From the NCBI GenBank assembly GCA_002751075.1, contig NAOQ01000622.1, positions 33,820 through 44,646 of the forward strand: a DNA stretch of 10,827 nt, given 5' to 3'. Origin of the DNA: Ichthyophonus hoferi (lineage: Eukaryota; Opisthokonta; Ichthyosporea; Ichthyophonida; Ichthyophonidae). Numbering within the stretch: position 1 is the first letter of the stretch; every line of letters begins with the position of its first letter. Both the position numbers and the translations under genes were made by a program. The notes beneath the pieces were generated by a model. The model made no database searches. It worked only from the letters and a program-made list of their open reading frames with translations, and was not told the origin of the DNA. This document shows positions 1 through 7,981 of this stretch, piece by piece.

Positions 1-22
1 GCACTGTCTGAACCTAAAAAGA

Positions 23-338
23 ATTTAGGGTTTCCTGTAGACTCAATGAAAAGAATGGGTTAGAACATTAAAAAAAATTAAAATGGCTGTTTGATTGTTT
101 GATGACGTGGATAGTAAAATGGGGCATATAAAGAGATATATTTTAAAGAACATTGCAATTTTAACGTACACTTACAATTGATTTAGGGTTGCCTGTAGTA
201 GGCCCAATGAAATACACATGTTAAAATATTAAAAGGAGTAAAATGGTAGCTGTTTGGTTGTGTGGATGATATGATAGTACATAGTATAAGATGTATTTTA
301 AAGGTTATTATTATTTTAATATACCTTTATGATTAGTT
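23..338. repeat. Diverged 158-bp tandem duplication in dihydroorotase intron 6
   Basis: Two head-to-tail copies, 23-180 and 181-338, both begin ATTTAGGGTT(T/G)CCTGTAG. They share further anchors in the same order: CAATGAAA, TTAAAATGG or GTAAAATGG followed by CTGTTTG.TTG, and TATTTTAAAG near the end. They differ by substitutions and small indels, so the duplication is not recent. No coding potential is visible. Together with 339-579 this is the 5' part of the sixth dihydroorotase intron; nothing else is recognisable there. Confidence 0.8.
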
Positions 339-579
339 CATAAAATTAATAATGATAAAGACAAGATCAGGGTAAGACTTTGTTTTATTGGTCGGAAAGA
401 CCATTCAACCAGTTAAAGCGCGAGAAACAACAATATATAAATTTATGTAAGTTAAAATAACATACCGACTGGATGGCAACATTATTCCCTACCACACGTA
501 ATAAACATACCCACTTATATATACATGTATGCATCTATTTAAATTTTAACACAGTAATCTGATTGGAGAAGATTATTAC

Positions 580-1422
580 CCGCTACTGCCATCTCCCTTA
601 GTGCTTTCCTATCCTGTGGATACTTAGCGACAGGCTTGCAAAAATAATGTGGATGAGAGGCCCAATTATCAACGATTAATTCCAGGTGATGACATGTGAT
701 ACTAGCTGCTACAGTAGGGCCAAGGGAAAGAACCTGTTGTAAAGGATGGAGGGGATTGGCGGGTTAAATTTAAATATTATATTATATTATATTATATTAT
801 ATTGTATTGTTTATGCAATTGATTTTTGGTTTTTTATTGATTAAATATAAATAGTATGACGTATTATTATAGTTGTGGCATTGCATTATATTATTATATT
901 ATATTACATTATATTATTTATCCAATTGGCTATTGTCTACAATTAACCTTCCTTTTATGGTTAACATGACTGTCTTTGATAGGTACAATAAATACCAGGT
1001 AGAAACTCGTTGAGTAAAATATACTGTAGGTTAGGGTGATATCCATCTACTCATAATGCCACAATTAGCAATCAAACCAATTAAACACCATATACCTTAC
1101 CAACAACCAATTAGACACTGTTATACCTTATCTACAGCCTTTTTAGTGGTTGCATGTTCTAGTATTATCCTTAATTGAGGGAAGGCTCGGTGTAGTGTTA
1201 CAAGGTGAGAGAGAAAATGTTCTTCTGCATTGAGAACACAGATACCCTAGGGAGGGGAAAGAAGAAAAGATAGAAGGAGGAGGGATAGGTAAATAGTATA
1301 TATACATAAACATAAACATATACTTAGTTATGCAATAAAAAGAATATAAGTAATAGATAGTGTGGAATAATCAGCTTATAGTTCACCATGTTGGTATTAT
1401 ATAACTCTAGATAGAGTATAGT

Positions 1423-1454
<32 letters not shown>

Positions 1455-3554
1455 CTAGAATGATGATAAAATAGTATAATAGTAAAACGATATAACACGT
1501 ATTAGTATGCTAATATAATACTAGAATACTATAGAACTATAACACTACAATACTATAATATTAAAACCTTATAACCTTATAATACTAAAATACTACAACA
1601 CTATAATACTAGAATACTATAGCACTATAACACTAATACTATAATATTATAACCTTATAATACTAGAGTACTATAACACTATAACACTACACTACTATTA
1701 AACCAATCTCCTACAACCTACCAACTCCTCGTTGCTAGGGACCTCTCCATGCAGGTGTAGTATCATATCATTCATTTCCATAGCCTTAAATATAGGATAG
1801 TAGGCTTCATAGCTCTCTATCCCACTGTCACTATTGGTCGTTACACCACGGGGATAACTCTTCACGCCTGCAAATTATAATAGGGCGTTAATTGATTAAT
1901 TAATTAGTTAATTAGAAATGTTCTTAATGCTTTTTCCAACCTCTTGGTATCTTTTTAATCGACCAATCGACTAGCAAATATCCACTATAAAATGCCATCG
2001 CGTATGATAAAATAGATGCTACAATATACTGTAATATAATAGTGTATGGTATAATACCTTATATAGTATGTGATAGATTAAGAATACCTTGTATACGTTA
2101 ATCTAATCTACAATCTACAATCTATACTACATGATCTAATCTCCAATTTAAAATCTAATCTATAATTTGCAATTTATAATCTATGATCTAATTTATAATC
2201 TATATAATCTCCAATTTAATCATTCTTTAATGACCAATGAATCACTTGTCCCTTCCTATGTGAGTACTGGCTTACATAAAAATTTCATCCAATCACATAG
2301 AAAAACTATACACTATCATTATCTACATTTATATACATATAATATAATATCATAGAATAAAATAAAATAAAATAAAATAAAATAAAATACTATCTAATAT
2401 AATACAATACAACATGATGTAGTATAATATAATACAATACCATATAATATAATACTATATAATATAGTACAATGCAATATAATGTGGTATAATATAATAC
2501 AATACCATAGAATAGAAATAAAATAAAATATAATCCAATACTATATAATATAGTATAATACAATATAATGTAGTATAATATAATACAATACCATATAAAA
2601 CAAAATATGATATGATATGATATGATATAATTAATATAATATAATATAACACAACATAACAGATGCCACACATATGCCCATGCATACCCTAATACTTATA
2701 ACTGTAAGAGACATATATGCTTATATCTCTACATACACATATACATAATATACATATACCATACTATACCATACCACAACCTACCCTACAACACATCATA
2801 ACATACCAGTAACACCAGCCTTCGCTGCTTCATGTATGAGGTCGGGGGTGAGGTCAGGGTGCAGATAAAGGGTCATGAGGTAGTCTATAGTGCTATCTCC
2901 TGATATTAGTTGCTGCTTGTAGGATAGTACTTGTTGTATAGTGGTGATGGGAGGGGACAGGTTGGGCTGTGTATATATGTGTGTGTATGTAAGTAAGTAA
3001 ACAAAGACATAGGTGGATTGAATGTATCAGAGTCTGATATTATATGTATAGGATTATATGTATAGGTATAGGGTCAAAAAGGGGTGATTATAGAGAAATA
3101 ATAGGGTATATGAGCTTCATGGGTGTATGTATGTATGTATGTCTGTCTATATGCATGTAATTAAATAAGTAAGCAAGTAAGTATGCATGTAGGTATGCAT
3201 GTATATGAGTAAGTAAGTAAATAAGTATATATATATATATGTATGTTGTACTTACCATGACAAGTACCCGTGCAGTCCCACCCTCTTTAATTAGAGGGAC
3301 TACCATGTCCATCATACTACCCTGACGGAGATGAACATGATAATCTTCAGCAGCGGGGATATGTAACTGAAAGAAGAACATAATGGTAAGTTAGTCATGT
3401 TAATATTATGCTAAATATCTATAGTATAGTATAAGGAGGGAAAGAAAATTAAAAGTAGTATTTACAGTATTATATGGTATAATATAATATAATATAATAT
3501 AATATAATATAATAGCATAGTACACTAGAACATAGAGTTAAAATTTACCTCCAT
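580..3554 (-). CDS. URA4: Dihydroorotase, URA4/pyrC type, six exons, 3' end outside window
   Basis: This enzyme cyclises N-carbamoyl-L-aspartate to dihydroorotate, the third step of de novo pyrimidine synthesis, normally in the cytosol. Exons (minus strand) are 3554-3549, 3366-3256, 2966-2807, 1867-1722, 1246-1127 and 733-580. All have GT-AG borders and join in frame to give 232 complete residues plus a split Gly codon. Visible motifs are the metal-binding HVHLR (H12, H14, substrate Arg16), MPNL (Asn41), GVKSYPRGVTTNS with the presumed carboxylated Lys95, LHLHGE (His132), LEHATT (His172), ITCHHL, and FCKPVAK. Family members run about 340-370 residues, so the last third is missing, including the catalytic Asp of the GSDSAPH motif. 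It must lie left of position 1 after an intron of more than 579 nt. The start ME|LHIPAAEDYHVHL is chosen because ATG GAG at 3554 ends at a GTAAAT donor, is preceded by an in-frame TAA, and is followed by an acceptor with a pyrimidine tract. An alternative start, MFFFQL at 3381, would read through that tract. Family identity is secure; the start is likely. Confidence 0.95.
774..809. repeat. (ATATT)n pentanucleotide microsatellite
   Basis: Six or more near-perfect ATATT units, with ATTGT variants at the right end. It lies in dihydroorotase intron 5, close to the acceptor at 734. Confidence 0.9.
884..919. repeat. Imperfect (ATATT)n tract
   Basis: A second, degenerate ATATT array in dihydroorotase intron 5, with ATT slips and an ACATT variant. 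The rest of this intron (920-1126) shows only two GCAATCAAACCAATTAA/ACAACCAATTAGACAC-like short echoes and no gene. Confidence 0.7.
1423..1449. repeat. (TA)n dinucleotide repeat
   Basis: About 13 uninterrupted TA units inside dihydroorotase intron 4. Confidence 0.9.
1516..1690. repeat. 88-bp higher-order repeat built from ATACT-like units
   Basis: TAATACTAGAATACTATAG starts at 1516 and again at 1604. Both copies continue through ACTATAACACTA, ATACTATAATATTA and AACCTTATAATACTA. A third, shortened copy begins at 1658 (TAATACTAGAGTACTATAAC). The basic unit is a degenerate ATACT/ACACT pentamer, so this is a repeat of a repeat. It occupies the 5' half of dihydroorotase intron 4 and ends about 30 nt from the donor at 1721. 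Confidence 0.75.
2098..2222. repeat. Degenerate (AATCT)n tract
   Basis: AATCTA/AATCTC/AATCTACA units recur every 5-10 bases with variants such as AATTT. Inside dihydroorotase intron 3. A 62-codon open frame across its right side is low-complexity and shows no homology I recognise. Confidence 0.7.
2355..2389. repeat. (AAAAT)n pentanucleotide microsatellite
   Basis: Seven near-perfect AAAAT units in dihydroorotase intron 3, directly abutting the ATAAT-type array to the right. Confidence 0.95.
2396..2650. repeat. (ATAAT/ATACA)n array with an internal near-identical 59-bp duplication
   Basis: The array is made of five-base units (ATAAT, ATACA, ATACC, ATACT). The segment 2451-2509 recurs almost unchanged at 2537-2595, and the last ~30 bases of that segment also occur ending at 2444, so the array grew by block duplication as well as unit slippage. 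A short (ATATG)n run follows at 2607-2625. All lies in the 939-nt dihydroorotase intron 3. Open frames of 76-93 codons on the minus strand are Tyr/Ile/Leu reiterations of the repeat, not genes. Confidence 0.85.
2985..3240. repeat. Tetranucleotide tracts (GTAT)n, (AAGT)n and (AT)n in dihydroorotase intron 2
   Basis: GTGTGTATG followed by AAGTAAGT occurs near 2985. (GTAT)n with GTCT variants occurs at about 3123-3145. Alternating AAGT/GCAT blocks with short (AT)n fill 3160-3240 up to the donor of exon 2. They take up most of the 289-nt intron. Confidence 0.75.
3475..3513. repeat. (ATAAT)n pentanucleotide microsatellite
   Basis: Seven near-perfect ATAAT units inside the first dihydroorotase intron (3548-3367), which is otherwise featureless. 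Confidence 0.95.
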
Positions 3555-3713
3555 TTCTTAATAAACCTTCCATAAGTAATAAATAATAAATAAACTATAC
3601 ATATATATAATTATACCATAATGGAAATGCAATAATTATTAATCTATACCATTATATACTATGATATAGTAAGATCTTGCACAATAGTAGTGCATAAAAA
3701 TGAGGTCACGGGA

Positions 3714-3780
3714 GTGAGCCAAGGATATGCTGTATCTTAAAATGATCTGCAGGGTGAGCCAATGTACTGCCCGATTGGGC
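3714..3780. promoter_or_regulatory. CCAAT-containing patch upstream of the dihydroorotase start
   Basis: A relatively GC-rich island sits in AT-rich DNA 160-226 bases upstream of the proposed ATG. GTGAGCCAA occurs at 3714-3722 and again, extended to GTGAGCCAATG, at 3754, exactly 40 bases apart. GCCCGATTGGGC at 3769-3780 is an imperfect palindrome carrying CCAAT on the minus strand. CCAAT boxes are classic eukaryotic promoter elements, so this is a plausible proximal promoter. That role is inferred from position and motif only. Confidence 0.4.
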
Positions 3781-3864
3781 GCAATTAGTAGCCTATAAGG
3801 TTCTTGAATTATAAAATAAATTATTAACAATAAAATGATACACATACACATTATATATATAGAT

Positions 3865-3891
3865 AATATATATATATATATATATATATAA
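3865..3891. repeat. (AT)n dinucleotide repeat
   Basis: About 13 AT units between the CCAAT patch and the tRNA gene. The remaining sequence to 4188 shows no gene or clear element. Confidence 0.9.
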
Positions 3892-4188
3892 TTGATCGCA
3901 TGAAAAAATATTTAATTGCCTATTAATCGTACATTGCAGTGGAATATGTAAATAGAATACAAGGTTTCTCCCCGAATGGCGATATACGACTATAATTGAT
4001 ATTAGTATTGGATATGATATAGTATGTAGGCTCTGTCTAGATTACAAAAAAGTTATTGACAGTCACTAAGTGTGAGTATAGAGGCCAAATACATTACATT
4101 ATTGAAGAATGAACTAGAGGTGATTCGGTTGGTCGAATTGCTAAGAGTTAGGACAATGCAATCAATATTACAAACTATATAAGGGATT

Positions 4189-4192
4189 AAAA
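4189..4192 (-). terminator. Pol III oligo-T terminator of tRNA-Pro
   Basis: Four T residues on the minus strand begin five nucleotides after the discriminator base of the tRNA. This is the normal place and form of a short Pol III stop. Confidence 0.65.
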
Positions 4193-4197
4193 TTTAA

Positions 4198-4269
4198 GGG
4201 GAGTTCCGGGAATTGAACCCGGGACCTCTCGTACCCTAAACGAGAATCATACCACTAGACCAAACTCCC
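4198..4269 (-). tRNA. tRNA-Pro (anticodon AGG), intact, no intron
   Basis: A full 72-nt cloverleaf folds without mismatch in the acceptor, anticodon and T stems: acceptor GGGAGTT/AACTCCC with discriminator C, anticodon stem CTCGT/ACGAG around loop TTAGGGT (AGG at 4237-4235), and T stem CCGGG/CCCGG around TTCAATT. The D-arm matches the Pro type (GTCTAGTGGTATGAT). The internal Pol III promoter is present: A box TGGTCTAGTGG, and B box GGTTCAATTCC, one base off GGTTCGANNCC. CCA is not encoded, as is normal in eukaryotes. The AGG anticodon (read as IGG after deamination) decodes CCU, CCC and CCA. This looks functional. Confidence 0.97.
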
Positions 4270-4362
4270 AATGATATATTAACTGATAAAATCTATAATT
4301 AATGAACATAGTAGAAAAAAGTTGGATCAAATAAATTTTCCTAGGTCAATGGTTTTATATTG

Positions 4363-4365
<3 letters not shown>

Positions 4366-4402
<37 letters not shown>

Positions 4403-4451
4403 GATACAATACAATACCATATAATGCAATAATATATATATATATATATAT
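4366..4451. repeat. Two (AT)n tracts separated by a short ATACA stretch
   Basis: (AT)n at 4366-4396 and 4432-4451 flank a few ATACA/ATACC pentamers, upstream of the tRNA gene. Confidence 0.9.
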
Positions 4452-4553
4452 GGAATATTTTTGCATAAGAGAAATAACTGCAAAATTTAATAATTTTATA
4501 TAATTTTATATCTTATAATATAATTGTTACAATAGTGCAATATTATTGCTGGA

Positions 4554-4670
4554 GGGTGAGATAAAAGGATTCACACCATATTGAGCATTCAAAACAGTAA
4601 ATTACAATCTCTCATCTATTTCACAATGTTGCTTCAGTAGATCTCAGTCTGTGAAACACTTAGCTCACCC
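4554..4670. other. Candidate structured segment with three nested complementary pairs
   Basis: GGGTGAG (4554-4560) is complementary to CTCACCC (4664-4670). TTCACA (4570-4575) is complementary to TGTGAA (4650-4655). TTGAG (4581-4585) can pair with CTCAG (4643-4647) with one G-U. The three pairs nest in the right order for one long stem with internal loops. It could be an RNA fold or an eroded hairpin element, or chance; no known RNA family motif is evident. Confidence 0.25.
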
Positions 4671-4843
4671 ATATTCAGGATGGTATTCAATTATTGCAAA
4701 TAGAGAATTTAAAATAAAAGCCGTGTAATCTTTATTCAGTACCAGTGCAGAATCAAGAGACCCTTATATGTCTCAGACTGAACCTTATGAAACTTTCTAA
4801 ATATAACAGTTTATATAAAAATACTTCAGAACCCAGCATTAAT

Positions 4844-4877
4844 TAGGCAAGTAATTATAGTTATAATTACTTGCCTA
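4844..4877. repeat. Perfect palindrome, 16-bp arms, 2-nt spacer
   Basis: TAGGCAAGTAATTATA is followed by GT and its exact reverse complement. The arms are of mixed composition, not (AT)n, so this is not a by-product of a microsatellite. Function unknown: possible hairpin terminator, protein site or remnant of a hairpin transposable element. Confidence 0.85.
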
Positions 4878-5255
4878 TGGTTTACATGTAGCTAAATTTG
4901 ATATCTTTTTCCAGGCCTTCAGATTGATTGAGCGATCATCAGCTATATTAACTGTTGTTGCAAAGAGGTCTCTGTTTTTGCACGACTTTCGATGCAATTG
5001 TATAATATATAGTAATATAATTCATCATTTTGTTAATTTACAGTTATTTTGAATCTCCAGTATACTACAGAATTGCATAGCAATTTATTATTTACTGTGC
5101 CAACCTCAGCAAAACTCGATCATATAGGCGTATGTGCAGATTGAAACCCAATCATGTGGTTTTTATGCAATGACTGTTTAGAAAAATCTTCCGTTTTTGA
5201 CACCACCGAGTATATTCAAAATAATGACTACTACAGCTATCATGTACCCCAATAG

Positions 5256-5423
5256 GAGACGTTAATATTCTGGTATATTTTCTTTACAGTATTTGCAATT
5301 ATGTATAGATGTAAAAGCCGTAACGCCTATGAGAGGATGGCTTCACAAACTGCCCTAGGACAGAAAAAGAATTATGCCAAGAACGGGCTAGTTCTTAATA
5401 AGGTGGATTGTAATACTCATTAG
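5256..5423 (+). other. Short open frame of uncertain status
   Basis: The frame is open for 55 codons after a TAG at 5253. The only early ATG is at 5301, giving a 40-residue product (MYRCKSRNAYERM... ending CNTH). Upstream of the ATG the frame encodes a hydrophobic stretch (LIFWYIFFTVFAI), which resembles a membrane segment followed by basic residues. A TTTCTTTACAG acceptor-like string ends at 5289, and AATAAG|GTGGAT near 5402 resembles a weak donor. It is on the opposite strand from all recognised genes and matches no family I know. It may be a chance frame or a gene remnant. Confidence 0.15.
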
Positions 5424-5673
5424 CACTTAAAAGAAAACATCTATCTAGGAATCAAAAACTAATTGGAGACTCCGAGCTATATCTGTTAATAAGGGTTTGA
5501 TTTTATTACTATACCCTCGGAGGTAAAAAGCCCTTTTTGCATATCCAGCACATGACTTATATTAGGTAGTTGTGTCTCAAATGGATTATTCAATTAGACA
5601 ATTCCATGTAATTTTGATTGAGTGTATTATCTCCAATCATATCGAGTAGATCAATTAGTCATGTGATAGGCTT

Positions 5674-5717
5674 ATCCTATAAGGAAGACTGCATAATTAC
5701 TAGATTCCTTATAGGAT
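5674..5717. repeat. 13-bp perfect inverted repeat with 18-nt loop
   Basis: ATCCTATAAGGAA (5674-5686) and TTCCTTATAGGAT (5705-5717) are exact reverse complements. Each arm also contains a smaller CCTATAAGG near-palindrome. A stable hairpin is possible; no Pol III terminator follows at once. Confidence 0.8.
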
Positions 5718-5797
5718 TTGTTTTTGTATTGGTTAAACTATGTGCCTTCAATATAACTGTGATGGCTTACATGTTTGCTCTGTGTATGTAAATAAAG

Positions 5798-6112
5798 TAT
5801 AAATAGACCTACTGACGCGGTACGTCAGTAAAGGTTTTATTTCTTTTCTAAATTCTAGATTGCTTGTTGAAAGTAATTAGGATTGTTACTCTTTCTGATT
5901 AGAGAGGTGGAGTTAATTAAAACAGCTATTAAATGATAGCTGACATCAAAGAAGATAGATAATATCTAGTGTAGATACTAGTATGTGATTTTTAAAACTT
6001 AATATAGGTGATCAACAGAATCAAAATAAGTCCAGTCCGAGGGACTGTCCAGATCTTAACATTTCAAAAAAGTAAATTTAAACTTAAAGCAAGTTATTGA
6101 TTGCTTAGTTTA
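5798..6112 (+). promoter_or_regulatory. TATA-box-like motif followed by a run of hairpins
   Basis: TATAAATAG (5798-5806) is a close TATA-box match. Downstream come TACTGACG/CGTCAGTA (5810-5830), CAGCTAT/ATAGCTG (5923-5942), CTAGT/ACTAG (5966-5981), CAGTCC/GGACTG around GAG (6033-6047), and a bulged 12-bp stem TAAACT-AAGCAA/TTGCTTAGTTTA (6079-6112). This could mark the start of a plus-strand non-coding transcript with local structure. Each hairpin alone is weak evidence, and oligo-T runs near 5835-5850 argue against Pol III. Confidence 0.2.
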
Positions 6113-6690
6113 AAGCTTTAATTTATTATCATTCTTTTTCATCTTTACTCTTATAAAATACATACATATTGTGTTAGCATGATAGCATATAGGGTAAGTA
6201 TACCCCATCTTTATCTTAAGCCGTTACCCCTACAATAACGCATATCGGGTGGCGGCCTATAGTGTAAACAAAACTAGAGGCCCTGTCGAAACCACACAGT
6301 GATCAATTTATATCATTATAAACCTGTGTAATGCAGTGAGATTGAATACGAATCAAACTGTATATCGAATATAAGATGGTATCTAGGAATTAATCTCTAT
6401 CTGAATCATTACTACGTAGGTTTGAATAATGATTTCTACAATTCGATTAATGGCCGATAATTAACAGATCGAATATATATGATACATTCTACTATAAATA
6501 AATAAAGAATCATTGTAATATATTACACATATTCCAACACATTGACCTGTCAATGAATACATGATATATCAGGATCATCAGCGAGCACGTTTTTCTTCTC
6601 TCTATTCCACTTAGCACAGTATGTTGTAGTACTATTTATCACATTCTATTATATATATCACATTATATAAATATAATACTAGTTCATATA

Positions 6691-6696
6691 TTTATT
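6691..6696 (-). promoter_or_regulatory. Probable polyadenylation signal of the TFIIIC gene
   Basis: AATAAA on the minus strand, 35 nt downstream of the TAG stop of the gene to its right. Position and sequence fit a canonical poly(A) signal. Confidence 0.5.
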
Positions 6697-6730
6697 CTCT
6701 ATTACTACCATTCCCTTATCTTTCCCCTAT

Positions 6731-7947
6731 CTATGTTGTAGATTGAGTGTCATTCCCAATTTCATGTGACTCATTCACTGGTGTAGTCACAGTAGTAGTA
6801 ATAGTAGTTGTGGTTGTTGTGTTATTTGTAGTTGTTTCATCAGTATTAGCTGAAGTGGGTACTAAAAACACTCTGTCGAAACATAAATGTTTGGTTGCCA
6901 TACCAACTAGTTTAATATCTTCTTCTTTGTCTGTGAATATATATATATATATATATATATGATTATAAATAAAAGGAGAAAGAGAAAGAGAAAGAACAAT
7001 AGTTAGGATGGCTATAGAAAGGTGTAAGGTAAGTAGATAATAGGGCATAGAGTAGAGTATATAGTAGAGTATATAATAGGGTATATAATAGAGTATATAG
7101 TAGGATATATAGTAGGGTATATACATATATCTAATAAAATATACAATGAAAAACGCAACACAGCATATATTATGACAGATAATAGGAAAACAATAAAACA
7201 TACATAGAACATATATATAAGAAATAGCAATGTAATTTGGAAAATACAGGGGAACCTTACCAGTAGGGGGGTTCTCAAACAACAGGTCTGTACCCATAGA
7301 ATACTCATATTTTCCTTTGAAAATTACATTGTCAACTTGTAACATAGGGGTCTCAGTGTCTAAACCCTGCGTGATTTTAAATTTTCAAATTTTAACATGG
7401 TATAATAGTTGGTTGAATGATGAAGAAGGCCTATATCTCTATTATACACGATGAGGTATTGCCAAGTATAGGAAAGAACAAATAGATAGATGTATATTAT
7501 ATTACTATATTATTTATAATAAAAACTATAGCCAATGAAATCCTTACAATAAAATGATAGTCTCCCTCACAAGTAGTAAAGAAGTCTGGATCCATAATTC
7601 CATGTAGTTCAACTACGATGTTCTATTGGTAGAAAGTGTGTCAATTACCGCACAGAGTACATGACTATCACCTTAGGCAACACGGACGGAAAATGAGTAT
7701 CACGCATACAAGGTACATACAATAAGCAAAGATATAAGAATATATTTGTGCGCGTGTTTGTATATATACACCTACACCTATACATACATATATATATAAA
7801 TATGTACAGACGTACAGACATTCATACATACACACATAAAATACAATGCCCATATACATACATACATACATATATACATACAATACATCTATATATATAA
7901 ACACATAAACACATACATAAAATACAATAAATATATACATACATACA

Positions 7948-7981
<34 letters not shown>

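Larger units (their letters stand above)
4270..6690. other. 2.4-kb stretch without a recognised gene
   Basis: Apart from (AT)n at its left end, this segment is not simple repeat, unlike most non-coding DNA in the window. No open frame of 60 or more codons exists on either strand, and I recognise no transposase, reverse transcriptase or terminal repeats. It does hold an unusual number of inverted repeats, listed separately, and could contain non-coding RNA genes or an old, eroded non-autonomous element. Neither is shown. Confidence 0.5.

Noticed and set aside
2390-2685. Minus-strand open frames of 76 and 93 codons rich in Tyr, Ile and Leu
   Set aside because: They are translations of the ATAAT/ATACA array within a dihydroorotase intron; no domain, no codon signature.
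3367-3381. Dihydroorotase start at MFFFQ
   Set aside because: The TTCTTCTTTCAG string is a good splice acceptor and ATG GAG upstream supplies a better family-like N-terminus; kept only as an alternative.
3639-3851. Minus-strand 70-codon frame upstream of dihydroorotase
   Set aside because: No recognisable family, hydrophobic and AT-driven at both ends, and it overlaps the CCAAT patch; more likely promoter than gene.
6747-6962. Plus-strand 71-codon frame rich in Val
   Set aside because: Antisense shadow of the Thr-rich tail of the TFIIIC exon 4.
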